From Roseovarius sp. UBA6217 (lineage in GTDB: Bacteria > Pseudomonadota > Alphaproteobacteria > Rhodobacterales > Rhodobacteraceae), in assembly GCA_002421985.1 (NCBI GenBank), contig DISF01000033.1, positions 1 through 23,842 on the forward strand: DNA of 23,842 bases, given 5' to 3'. Positions 1 to 8,447 of this stretch are shown piece by piece. A program made the position numbers and the translations under genes. A model generated the notes under the pieces. That model did not search any database. It saw nothing but the letters and a program-made list of their open reading frames with translations, and was not told where the DNA came from. Numbering within the stretch: the stretch's first letter is position 1; the number at the start of each line of letters is the position of its first letter.

Positions 1-617
1 ATCGACGGCGTGGGCGGGTAGATGTAGGTGTTCCGCACCATGAACTCTTTCAGGATGTCGTTCTGGATCGTGCCCGAGAGCTTGTCCTGAGCGACGCCCT
101 GCTCCTCGGCGGCGACGATGTAGCCGGCGAGGATCGGCAGCACCGCACCGTTCATCGTCATCGACACCGAGACCTTGTCGAGCGGGATGCAGTCGAACAG
201 GATCTTCATGTCCTCGACCGAATCGATCGCCACGCCCGCCTTGCCCACATCCCCCTCGACGCGGGGGTGATCGCTGTCATAGCCGCGATGGGTGGCCAGA
301 TCGAAGGCGACCGAAACCCCCTGCTGACCGGCGGCGAGGTTGCGGCGGTAAAAGGCGTTCGAGTCCTCCGCCGTCGAGAACCCGGCATATTGCCGAATCG
401 TCCAGGGGCGGCCGGCATACATCGTCGCCTTGACGCCACGGGTAAACGGGGCCTGCCCCGGAATGCCGCCCATATGCGGCAGGCCCTCGACATCCTCTTG
501 CATATAAAGCGGGCTGACCGGGATGCCCTCCAGCGTCTGCCAGGTCAGATCGTCGAGCGGGCGGCCGCGGAGTTCGGCCTCGGCAAGCTTACGCCAGGTT
601 TCTTTTGTCGATGTCAT
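1..617 (-). CDS. scpA: Methylmalonyl-CoA mutase, N-terminal part (cut by window edge)
   Basis: This is the first 205 codons of adenosylcobalamin-dependent methylmalonyl-CoA mutase, which isomerises (R)-methylmalonyl-CoA to succinyl-CoA, the last step of propionyl-CoA assimilation in the cytoplasm. The visible part is the substrate-binding TIM-barrel half: it contains RPWTIRQYAGFST, followed by AGQQGVSVAFDLATHRGYDS and a conserved SMTMNGAVLPILAGYIVAAE-type stretch, all hallmarks of the catalytic subunit. The B12-binding domain would lie beyond the left edge. The start at 617 is supported by an AAGAGGA Shine-Dalgarno sequence a few bases upstream and by the usual family N-terminus. The start lies inside the 3' end of the sulfotransferase-like gene (29-bp overlap), so translation may be coupled. 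It works with PccA/PccB in the same region. The symbol mcm is an equally common name. Confidence 0.95.
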   Translation of the reverse strand, partial: MTSTKETWRKLAEAELRGRPLDDLTWQTLEGIPVSPLYMQEDVEGLPHMGGIPGQAPFTRGVKATMYAGRPWTIRQYAGFSTAEDSNAFYRRNLAAGQQGVSVAFDLATHRGYDSDHPRVEGDVGKAGVAIDSVEDMKILFDCIPLDKVSVSMTMNGAVLPILAGYIVAAEEQGVAQDKLSGTIQNDILKEFMVRNTYIYPPTPS

Positions 618-1527
618 CGCTTTGTCCTCTTGTCGGAAGACCGCCGCGCGGTTGTGTCCCCGCGCTCAACGGTCCGGTTTCCTTGGCCAGCCGTGCCAGC
701 CCGTCCGCCCCGGCGCGCAGCCAGAACAGATCGTCCTCGTATGCCTCTTTCAGCGCGGCGGCCTGCGCCGTGCTGAACGGGTGCCAGCGCCCCGTGCCCT
801 CGGGGAGGCGCGCGGGATCGCCGCCGCGCGCGGCCACGGCGCGGCGCAGCGCATCCAGATCCGGCGCACGCCCCCGCCAGATGGGGGCCACGCGCCCGGC
901 GGGCATGGCGGCCCCCCCGGTCATCTGCGCCAGCCGCGCCTCGGGGCGGGCGGCGAATTGCTCATGCGGCAGGATCACGATCTCGGTGTCCGGCAGGGCG
1001 CAGGCGATATCGGCGATCACGTCGCGCCATTGCCGCCCGGCGGTCACCAGCCGGTCGAGATCGCCGCGCGAGGGCAGCCGGTGGCCGCGCGCCACGGCAT
1101 AGGCCAGGACCGATTCCCACCACGCATCCTGCGCCCGGATCGACAGCACGGCGCGGGAAATCCGCCCGCCAAAGGCATGGCCAAGCCGCGCCACCCGCTC
1201 GCCCGCGCCGGGATAGAGCCGGTGCCACCGCAGGCAACTGCGCGGCGCGCCGATCATGTTCTCGTCGCTGACCACAAGGCGCGAAGCCCCCCCGGCCCCG
1301 GCCTGCGCCACGCGCAGGGCGATGCGCCCGCGCGCGCGCGCGGCCTCGGCAGAGACGGGATGGCCGCCCGGTGCCGGGAGCCCCCCCGAAAGCAGCCCGT
1401 CGCGCGTGACCTGCGGCCCCCAGACGACCACGCCAAGGGCCGCGAGCGCGGGGCCGCACGCCAGCGCATGGTGTTGCAGGCTGGTGGTGGCGGTGCGATG
1501 GGCCCCCAGATGCAGAATGATATCCAT
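589..1527 (-). CDS. Sulfotransferase-like protein, 312 aa
   Basis: The protein opens with MDIILHLGAHRTATTSLQ, which matches the HLGxHKTGTTSxQ loop that binds the 5'-phosphosulfate of PAPS in sulfotransferase-like proteins. A second recognisable stretch, SRLVVSDENMIG, resembles the 'S-E' segment seen in the same family. The C-terminal third is arginine/alanine-rich and not diagnostic. Substrate cannot be predicted, and a non-catalytic relative is possible. The ATG at 1527 is chosen because the P-loop starts right after it; the open frame extends further upstream but that part is antisense to the DUF4174 gene. The gene is divergent from the DUF4174 gene (172 bp between starts) and overlaps the mutase start by 29 bp, so the two are probably cotranscribed. 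Family call is by motif only. Confidence 0.8.
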   Translation of the reverse strand: MDIILHLGAHRTATTSLQHHALACGPALAALGVVVWGPQVTRDGLLSGGLPAPGGHPVSAEAARARGRIALRVAQAGAGGASRLVVSDENMIGAPRSCLRWHRLYPGAGERVARLGHAFGGRISRAVLSIRAQDAWWESVLAYAVARGHRLPSRGDLDRLVTAGRQWRDVIADIACALPDTEIVILPHEQFAARPEARLAQMTGGAAMPAGRVAPIWRGRAPDLDALRRAVAARGGDPARLPEGTGRWHPFSTAQAAALKEAYEDDLFWLRAGADGLARLAKETGPLSAGTQPRGGLPTRGQSDDIDKRNLA

Positions 1528-1651
1528 GACCGCGCGCGTCCCTTGCTGCCCCCGCGCCCGCGCGGCGCGCAAGGCACAGGGCCGCAGTCTGCCACCAAAG
1601 CCTGAGCGATAGGTTAAGCGCCGCGTTTTTTCGCAAGATCGCGGATCAGGC

Positions 1652-1680
1652 TTCGCATTTGCGCGAAACCCCCCTATATC
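1652..1680 (+). promoter_or_regulatory. Possible sigma-70 promoter of the DUF4174 gene
   Basis: A TTCGCA -35-like hexamer (1652-1657) is followed by a 17-bp spacer and TATATC (1675-1680). Transcription would start near 1687, leaving a very short leader that already carries the AGGAG ribosome site. The -35 also forms part of a small inverted repeat (TTCGC / GCGAA). Assigned by eye only. Confidence 0.4.
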
Positions 1681-1699
1681 TTGCCCAGCAGGAGACCGC

Positions 1700-2149
1700 A
1701 TGAAACCGATATTCGCCCTTGTTTTCCTTGCCTTCGCCGCGTCTTTCACGCTGGCGCAGGACCGCGCGTCCGAGACCGAAGAGCCGATGATCCTCGGTGC
1801 GGAAGAGATCGACCTTGACGATATCCTGTGGCTCAAGCGGGCGCTGGTGGTCTTTGCCGACACGCCCGCCGACCCGCGATATGTCGAGCAGATGGGATAC
1901 CTCACCGAGCGGCTCGACGCGCTGGCCGCGCGCGATGTGGTCATCGTCACCGATACCGATCCCGCCGCGCGCTCGGAATTGCGCCAAAAGCTGCGGCCAC
2001 GCGGCTTTGCCCTCGTGCTGATCGGCAAGGACGGGGTGATATACCTGCGCAAGCCCACCCCGTGGCAGGTGCGCGAGATCACCCGCTCGATCGACAAGCT
2101 GCCGATGCGCCAGCAGGAGTTGCGCGACGGGCGCGCGGGCGGAAGCTGA
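1700..2149 (+). CDS. DUF4174-like periplasmic protein, 149 aa
   Basis: The protein starts with a typical Sec signal peptide (MKPIFALVFLAFAASFTLAQ, cleavage probably just before or after Q20) and so is predicted to be periplasmic. The mature part holds WLKRALVVFADTPADPRY, RDVVIVTDTDP and a late GFALVLIGKDGVIYLRK segment, an arrangement I associate with the DUF4174 family, which looks like a small thioredoxin-fold-like domain lacking a CxxC motif. No cysteines are visible, so a thiol redox role is unlikely. The start is fixed by the CAGGAG ribosome site eight bases upstream. It is the only plus-strand gene in the propionate region and ends 11 bp from the convergent lipoprotein gene. Function is unknown. 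Confidence 0.85.
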   Translation: MKPIFALVFLAFAASFTLAQDRASETEEPMILGAEEIDLDDILWLKRALVVFADTPADPRYVEQMGYLTERLDALAARDVVIVTDTDPAARSELRQKLRPRGFALVLIGKDGVIYLRKPTPWQVREITRSIDKLPMRQQELRDGRAGGS

Positions 2150-2160
2150 CACGCCATCGT

Positions 2161-2679
2161 TCAGTCCTCCCCCATCGCGACGACAAGCAGCCCCTCGCCG
2201 GGCAGCATCAGGATAAGCGCGCGCCGCGCCGCGTCCCAGCCCAGAACCGTGCGCGCGTCATCGAGCGCGTGGCGAAACACGCTTTCGCTTCGCGCATCCA
2301 TGCAGGCCCGCGCCTCAAGCCCCGCGCGGCGCATCGCCATGCCGGTCTCGCGGTGGTGGTTGGCCATCGCCACCAGCCCCGCATCCGCCGTCTGCCCCGG
2401 CCAATCAAGCGCCGCCGCCCCGCGCGCCGCGATCTCGCGCTGCATCTGCACCACGTCGCTTGTGACCGGCAGGGCCGATTTCACCTCTGGCGTCACCACG
2501 GCATAAAGCCCCACGGCACAGCCCCGCGTCGCAGTAAAAGACAGCGTATCGCCCAGCGCGAACCACTGCCCCAGCCACGCCCGCTGCGCCGCCTCTTCAT
2601 CGCGCACGCAGCCCGCCGCCAGCACAAGCAGCGCAAGACAGGCCAGCGGCAGGGGGCTATGGCGCGCGGGGCGGGTCAT
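2161..2679 (-). CDS. Hypothetical lipoprotein, 172 aa, downstream of pccA
   Basis: The N-terminus (MTRPARHSPLPL followed by ACLALLVLAAGC) is a lipoprotein signal peptide with the lipobox cysteine at residue 24, so the mature protein should be lipid-anchored at the cell envelope. The body is alanine-rich with two further cysteines (in RGCAVGLY and EARACMDA) that could form a disulfide. I do not recognise a characterised family. The start at 2679 is preferred over the longer open frame from 2706: it lies 4 bp after the pccA stop and is preceded by GAGTGAGGGG, which serves as ribosome site. That spacing makes it the last gene of the pccB-pccA transcript. Function cannot be inferred from the sequence. 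Confidence 0.8.
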   Translation of the reverse strand: MTRPARHSPLPLACLALLVLAAGCVRDEEAAQRAWLGQWFALGDTLSFTATRGCAVGLYAVVTPEVKSALPVTSDVVQMQREIAARGAAALDWPGQTADAGLVAMANHHRETGMAMRRAGLEARACMDARSESVFRHALDDARTVLGWDAARRALILMLPGEGLLVVAMGED

Positions 2680-2683
2680 CCCC

Positions 2684-4729
<2,046 letters not shown>

Positions 4730-4744
4730 CTCTCGTCCCTTCCT

Positions 4745-5149
4745 CTAGCGGTCCCGGCCCGCACGGCGCTGCGCGCGGGCCATGTCACAACCCGGCAGCC
4801 GATGCGCCGGTGAAATCGTCCTGTCAGTTTCACGATGCCTGACCCGGTTCACGGAGTGCCCCGGCACCCGGCACATGGGCCGGATGCCCCGCACCCGTTC
4901 CCGGCGCGTGGCGCAATCCATGAAAAAGGGGCGGCCCGGCGAACGCATCACCGAACCGCCCGCAGGAGGGGATGACACGGGCCACACGCCCAACGGCGCG
5001 TACGGGGAAACACGGCCCATGCCGATACACAGCCTGCCACCAACGCCGATCACGGCCAAGCCCCGGCTCGCCTCCGCCCGCCACTCGGCGCGCGCCCGCC
5101 GGAAATCGGCCGCCCTGCGCGAAACTCCGCCGATCCCCGCCCCGCTCAT
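4745..5149 (-). CDS. Doubtful small ORF between 5146-5505 gene and pccA (134 codons)
   Basis: Two things favour a real gene: its ATG overlaps the upstream stop codon (ATGA at 5146-5149), and its TAG ends 15 bp before the pccA start. The first 45 codons also have high GC at third positions. Against it, the product is arginine-rich with no recognisable domain, the second half looks like non-coding GC-rich sequence, and a likely intrinsic terminator (4923-4961) sits inside the frame. It may be a translated remnant or simply a leader of pccA. No function is proposed. Confidence 0.3.
   Translation of the reverse strand: MSGAGIGGVSRRAADFRRARAEWRAEASRGLAVIGVGGRLCIGMGRVSPYAPLGVWPVSSPPAGGSVMRSPGRPFFMDCATRRERVRGIRPMCRVPGHSVNRVRHRETDRTISPAHRLPGCDMARAQRRAGRDR
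4923..4961 (-). terminator. Probable intrinsic terminator, minus strand, upstream of pccA
   Basis: On the minus strand GGGCGG pairs with CCGCCC (plus-strand positions 4956-4961 with 4929-4934), with an inner CGG/CCG pair after a 2x2 mismatch, and the stem is followed by CTTTTT. It could end part of the transcript from the 5146-5505 gene, or act as an attenuator in front of pccA. Confidence 0.5.
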
Positions 5150-5505
5150 GACGCATCCCCGCCATCGAACAGGTCGGGAAAGCTGCGCCGCGCCACGTTC
5201 AGATCAAGCACCAGCCGCGCCTCATAGCTCTCGGGGTCAAAAGGATCGTCGGCGGGTTTGATCTCGCGCCCGAAGAACCAGCTCAACCGCCCGGCATCGA
5301 GGTTGCCGCGCTCGAACGGCTCTTCGCCGAAATGCTGCCAGATGGCGCGCAGAAACTCGGTATCGGCGCGCCGGTCAACCGGCTTGCGATCGCGATAGCG
5401 CTCGCGCGCAATCAGCGGGGTGATCCCGCGCGGGTTGCCCCGCCTGATGGTGAATTGGAAATCCGTTCCCGTGAGACGGCCGGGAAATCCGCGATGTTTC
5501 AGCAT
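5146..5505 (-). CDS. Conserved-looking hypothetical protein, 119 aa
   Basis: This soluble protein, starting MLKHRGFPGRLTGTDFQF, has no signal peptide or membrane segment. It has a well-balanced composition, with aromatic and charged blocks (RADTEFLRAIWQHFGEEPFE, LSWFFGREI, DPESYEARLVLDLNVARR), which argues for a genuine folded protein rather than a shadow frame. I do not recognise the family. The start at 5505 is preferred to the ATG at 5532 because it has a GGGGGTG ribosome-like sequence in front, whereas 5532 has none. It sits in the pccB-pccA gene run, 90 bp after the 45-residue lipoprotein gene and a strong hairpin, so cotranscription with the carboxylase genes is likely but not shown. 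Confidence 0.75.
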   Translation of the reverse strand: MLKHRGFPGRLTGTDFQFTIRRGNPRGITPLIARERYRDRKPVDRRADTEFLRAIWQHFGEEPFERGNLDAGRLSWFFGREIKPADDPFDPESYEARLVLDLNVARRSFPDLFDGGDAS

Positions 5506-5550
5506 CTCGGCACCCCCGTTGATACGGGGCATCGCGCGCCGTTCAGATGT

Positions 5551-5580
5551 GGCGGGACGGGCGAAACCGCCCGGCCCGCC
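5551..5580 (-). other. Strong hairpin between two pcc-locus genes
   Basis: A 30-nt inverted repeat: GGCGGG and GGGCG arms pair with CGCCC and CCCGCC around a 4-nt loop, with only one 2x2 internal mismatch. It has no T-run on either side, so it is not a standard intrinsic terminator. Placed just after the small lipoprotein stop, it could protect the upstream mRNA end or reduce read-through. Confidence 0.6.
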
Positions 5581-5595
5581 GCAAGCCCATAGGGC

Positions 5596-5733
5596 TTACT
5601 TGTATTTGCCGGTCTGCACGGGCTCGGTCGTGACCGGCTCGACGACGACGAATTCTTCTTCGGCCGGCTGCGCACAAGCGGCGACAACGGCGATGAAGCC
5701 AAGGGCAAGAACGCTCTTGATGGTTCTGGACAT
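5596..5733 (-). CDS. Small lipoprotein, 45 aa
   Basis: A short gene of 45 codons read directly from the minus strand. The product begins MSRTIKSVLALGFIAVVAAC, a full lipoprotein signal peptide with the lipobox cysteine at residue 20, leaving a mature peptide of only 26 residues: acidic and valine/proline-rich (AEEEFVVVEPV, then TTEPVQ) and ending in TGKYK. An AGGAG ribosome site lies 8 bases before the ATG. The overall pattern (signal, Cys-Ala-Gln, EEEFVVVEP, GKYK end) is one I recall from small unannotated lipoproteins of other Rhodobacteraceae, but this was not checked. It lies inside the run of genes between pccB and pccA. Role unknown; membrane-anchored, extended peptide predicted. Confidence 0.8.
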   Translation of the reverse strand: MSRTIKSVLALGFIAVVAACAQPAEEEFVVVEPVTTEPVQTGKYK

Positions 5734-5850
5734 GTAAAACTCCTGTCTCTCTTATCTTCGATTGATGGCGCGCCCCGGCACGGTGCCGAGACCCGCCGAT
5801 GGGGCGAGGTAAAGGCCACTTGCGTGCACCTTTGGTTCACGCTAGCGGAA

Positions 5851-5874
5851 GTTGAACGATTTGAACATATTGAA
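5851..5874 (+). repeat. Three TTGAA copies at 9-bp spacing in the lipoprotein gene's upstream region
   Basis: GTTGAA, TTTGAA and ATTGAA start at 5851, 5860 and 5869, giving a strict 9-bp period. They lie in an AT-richer patch of the 223-bp gap between the 5957-6370 gene and the small lipoprotein gene. The gap also has a perfect CGATATATCG palindrome (5939-5948) and a GCCGCA/TGCGGC hairpin (5905-5918). A regulatory role is possible but unproven. Confidence 0.4.
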
Positions 5875-5956
5875 TGCACAATCCCGCGCGCATGTGTCCC
5901 GAATGCCGCACTTGCGGCCCCCTCACGCGGTTTGGCAACGATATATCGCGCAAACA

Positions 5957-6370
5957 TCAGAACATCTCCCAGATACAGCGGTCGCCCTCGATCCGATACG
6001 CCTCGAAGACCTCGGCCACCGCGCTGTCGTAAACCCCGAATTCCGCCTCGCGATCGGCCAGCGAGATCACCACCTGCCCCGGCTGCGGGCCGATATTTGC
6101 GATACGGCCCAGGGCATGTTCCTCGCACAGCCAGGCCAGATCGGCGGCGATGGAGTCCAGACGCGCCGCCCCGGCGGTAAACCCCGGTGCCACATAGCGA
6201 AACCGGTAAACCAGCCCCGCCCCCGCAGGCCGGTCGGTCAGCACCTCGAATAGCCGCGCCTCCAGCCCCGAGGGCAGCCGCAGCGCCCCCTCCTGCGCCG
6301 CGGCTCCGGGGGCCTGCGCCAGCTGCGCGGGCGCGATCATCCCCGCCACCGGCCTCACCGCCCCGTTCAT
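5957..6370 (-). CDS. Hypothetical protein, 137 aa (possibly DUF6497 family)
   Basis: The N-terminus (MNGAVRPVAGMIAPAQLAQ) is followed by a globular domain with strands such as RLPSGLEARLFEVL, AGLVYRFRYVAPGF and GQVVISLADREAEFG, and a C-terminal RCIWEMF. No clear signal peptide is visible, although the first 25 residues are alanine-rich. The pattern resembles proteins I know as DUF6497 from Rhodobacteraceae; this is a weak recollection and no biochemical role is known to me. The start at 6370 has GGGGGAG upstream and overlaps the preceding gene's stop as ATGA, which indicates translational coupling. It belongs to the gene run behind pccB. Confidence 0.75.
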   Translation of the reverse strand: MNGAVRPVAGMIAPAQLAQAPGAAAQEGALRLPSGLEARLFEVLTDRPAGAGLVYRFRYVAPGFTAGAARLDSIAADLAWLCEEHALGRIANIGPQPGQVVISLADREAEFGVYDSAVAEVFEAYRIEGDRCIWEMF

Positions 6371-6711
6371 GCGCCGCTCCCCCGGCCGGTCCAGCGCGCC
6401 ACGCGCGCCGGGTCCGCCAGCAGCGCGGCGATGCGCGACTCTGCCTGCGCCCGTGCGAACCGCCCGGCCACCGCGCCGCCCGCGCGCACATGCAGCCCGC
6501 CGGGCACGCGCGCCACCCGCACCACCGGCGCAAAGCCTCGCAGATGCCGCAACGCGCGCCACATGTCCTGCCGCACCAGATGCGCCAGCCGCCGCCGCCC
6601 GACATGGCCCGTCAGCACCGCCTCGGCGGCCAGATCGAACCGCACGGGCAGGTGCCGCGCCAGCGTGAGCGCGTCCCCCTCGTCGATCACATGCCAGCGG
6701 TCGCGGCCCAT
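6367..6711 (-). CDS. Hypothetical protein, 114 aa, downstream of pccB
   Basis: A basic, arginine-rich small protein beginning MGRDRWHVIDEGDALTLARH. Motifs are compatible with a compact alpha/beta fold (HLPVRFDLAAEAVLTGHVG, RRRLAHLVRQDMWRALRHL) but I do not recognise a family; the arginine-rich helices might suggest nucleic-acid contact, which is only a guess. No signal peptide or membrane helix is visible. The ATG at 6711 was chosen over the longer frame because the upstream part would run through a non-coding palindromic element; GAAGG lies about 10 bases before it. It overlaps the next gene by 4 bp (ATGA) and follows pccB by 85 bp. Confidence 0.7.
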   Translation of the reverse strand: MGRDRWHVIDEGDALTLARHLPVRFDLAAEAVLTGHVGRRRLAHLVRQDMWRALRHLRGFAPVVRVARVPGGLHVRAGGAVAGRFARAQAESRIAALLADPARVARWTGRGSGA

Positions 6712-6723
6712 GCCTTGTGCCTT

Positions 6724-6796
6724 CTCGTTTCTTCCTGGCGAAAATACTCCGGGGGAGTCGCCGGAACGGCGACGGGGGCCGCGCCCCCTGCCCCCC
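6724..6796 (-). repeat. REP-like palindromic element after pccB
   Basis: Directly after the pccB stop, the minus strand shows GGGGGC-GCG-GCCCCC (6774-6788), then GTCGCC-GTTCC-GGCGAC (6757-6773), then CCCCCGGAGTATTTTCGCC. The module of GC-rich palindromes followed by CCGGAGTATTTT is one I recall as an abundant intergenic repeat in Roseobacter-group genomes. Only one copy is in this window, so repetitiveness is not shown here. Confidence 0.5.
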
Positions 6797-8329
6797 TCAC
6801 AGCGGGATATTGTCGTGCTTCTTCCAGGGCCGCACGGTCTTCTTGTTGCGCAGGGACGCAAATGCCCGGCTCACCCGCGCCCGCGTGCTGCGAGGCTGGA
6901 TCACCTCATCGATGAAACCGCGCTCGGCGGCGACGAACGGATTGGCAAAGCGCGCCTCGTAGTTTGCGGTATGCGCGGCGATCTTGTCGGGGTCTTTTAG
7001 GTCGGCGCGATAGATGATTTCGGTCGCGCCCTTCGCACCCATCACCGCGATCTCGGCGGTAGGCCAGGCATAGTTGAAATCGCCGCGCAGATGTTTCGAT
7101 GACATCACGTCATAGGCCCCGCCATAGGCCTTGCGGGTGATCACCGTGACCTTGGGCACCGTCGCCTCGCCATAGGCAAACAGGAGCTTCGCCCCATGCT
7201 TGATGACGCCACCATATTCCTGCCCCGTGCCGGGCAGGAAGCCGGGCACATCCACCAGCGTCAGGATCGGGATCTCGAACGCATCGCAAAACCGCACGAA
7301 GCGCGCGGCCTTGCGACTCGAATCAATATCCAGACACCCCGCCAGCACCATCGGCTGGTTGGCCACCACGCCCACGGTCCGCCCCTCCAGCCGGATAAAG
7401 CCGGTGATCATGTTCTTGGCAAACTCTTGCTGGATCTCGTAGAAATCCGCCTCGTCGGCGATCTTGAGGATCAATTCCTTCATGTCATAGGGCATGTTGG
7501 GATTGGCCGGGATCAGCGTGTCAAGGCTGGCCTCCACCCTGCCCGGCGCGTCAAAGAACGGGCGCACGGGCGGTTTCTCGCGGTTGTTGAGCGGCAGGAA
7601 ATCGACCAGCCGCCGCACCTCTGCCAGCGCCTCGACATCGTTCTCGAACGCGCCGTCGGCCACGCTCGACTTGCGGGTATGCGTGGTCGCCCCGCCCAGT
7701 TCCTCGGCGGTGACCACCTCGTTGGTCACGGTCTTGACCACGTCGGGGCCGGTCACGAACATGTAGGAGGTGTCGCGCACCATGAAGATGAAATCGGTCA
7801 TCGCCGGGCTGTAGACCGCTCCGCCCGCGCAAGGCCCCATGATGAGGCTGATCTGCGGGATCACACCCGAGGCCTCGATATTGCGCTGGAACACCTCGCC
7901 ATAGCCTGCAAGGCTGTCAACGCCCTCCTGGATGCGCGCGCCGCCCGAATCGTTGATGCCGATCACCGGCGCGCCATTTTGCATCGCCATATCCATGATC
8001 TTGCAGATCTTCTGCGCGTGGGTGGCGCTGACAGAGCCGCCCAGCACGGTGAAATCCTGACTGAACACATAGACTTGCCGCCCGTTGATCGTGCCCCAGC
8101 CGGTCACCACCCCATCGCCATAGGGGCGATTGGCCTCCATGCCGAAATCGATGCAGCGATGCGCCACGAACATGTCGAATTCCTCGAAACTGCCCTCGTC
8201 GAGCAGCAGCTCGATACGCTCGCGCGCGGTGAGCTTGCCGCGTGCGTGCTGCGCCTCGATGCGCGCCTGCCCGCCGCCGAGCCGCGCCGCGCCGCGCCGG
8301 TTTTCGAGTTCCTGAAGAATGTCTTTCAT
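6797..8329 (-). CDS. pccB: Propionyl-CoA carboxylase beta subunit (carboxyltransferase)
   Basis: PccB transfers the carboxyl group from biotin on PccA to propionyl-CoA. The 510 residues have the standard length and both crotonase-like halves: an N-terminal domain with VTGWGTINGRQVYVFSQDFT and GAPVIGINDSGGARIQEG, an acyl-CoA-binding stretch GPCAGGAVYSPAMTDF, and a C-terminal domain with DVPGFLPGTGQEYGGVIKHG and TRKAYGGAYDVMSSKHL. The start is placed at 8329 (MKDILQELENRRGAARLG, the family N-terminus) with an AAGGGGAGC ribosome site; the longer frame would pass through the leader. It is the first gene of the minus-strand run towards pccA. A promoter (8412-8440) and a duplicated operator-like motif (8448-8503) lie upstream. 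Confidence 0.97.
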   Translation of the reverse strand: MKDILQELENRRGAARLGGGQARIEAQHARGKLTARERIELLLDEGSFEEFDMFVAHRCIDFGMEANRPYGDGVVTGWGTINGRQVYVFSQDFTVLGGSVSATHAQKICKIMDMAMQNGAPVIGINDSGGARIQEGVDSLAGYGEVFQRNIEASGVIPQISLIMGPCAGGAVYSPAMTDFIFMVRDTSYMFVTGPDVVKTVTNEVVTAEELGGATTHTRKSSVADGAFENDVEALAEVRRLVDFLPLNNREKPPVRPFFDAPGRVEASLDTLIPANPNMPYDMKELILKIADEADFYEIQQEFAKNMITGFIRLEGRTVGVVANQPMVLAGCLDIDSSRKAARFVRFCDAFEIPILTLVDVPGFLPGTGQEYGGVIKHGAKLLFAYGEATVPKVTVITRKAYGGAYDVMSSKHLRGDFNYAWPTAEIAVMGAKGATEIIYRADLKDPDKIAAHTANYEARFANPFVAAERGFIDEVIQPRSTRARVSRAFASLRNKKTVRPWKKHDNIPL

Positions 8330-8341
8330 GGCGCTCCCCTT

Positions 8342-8371
8342 TGTCTGCGCGATCCGTGTCTGCGCGATCCG
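8342..8371. repeat. Perfect 15-bp tandem duplication in the pccB leader
   Basis: TGTCTGCGCGATCCG occurs twice back to back (8342-8356 and 8357-8371), just upstream of the pccB ribosome site. As a multiple of three in a non-coding leader it changes only UTR length; probably a recent slippage event. Confidence 0.85.
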
Positions 8372-8411
8372 TCCCGGCACGTCCGGGCCTCCTTCGCCGT
8401 CCCTGGCGGAC

Positions 8412-8440
8412 ACCATACGCAGTCGGGGGTGCGAAACCAA
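8412..8440 (-). promoter_or_regulatory. Probable pccB promoter
   Basis: On the minus strand TTGGTT (8440-8435) is separated by 17 bp from TATGGT (8417-8412). Transcription would start near 8405, giving a leader of about 75 nt that includes the 15-bp duplication. The operator-like sites end immediately upstream of the -35, a normal place for an activator. Confidence 0.5.
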
Positions 8441-8447
8441 ACGGAAT

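Noticed and set aside
523..1605. 360-codon plus-strand open frame over the sulfotransferase-like gene
   Set aside because: Low-complexity Arg/Pro/Ala product; the opposite strand begins with a clear sulfotransferase P-loop.
1..1700. Cobalamin riboswitch near the B12-dependent mutase
   Set aside because: No B12-box-like sequence was seen upstream of the mutase or sulfotransferase-like gene.
4782..5261. 159-codon plus-strand open frame in the gap before pccA
   Set aside because: No ribosome site or domain, overlaps the 5146-5505 gene on the other strand, and has Arg/Ser/Pro-rich shadow composition.
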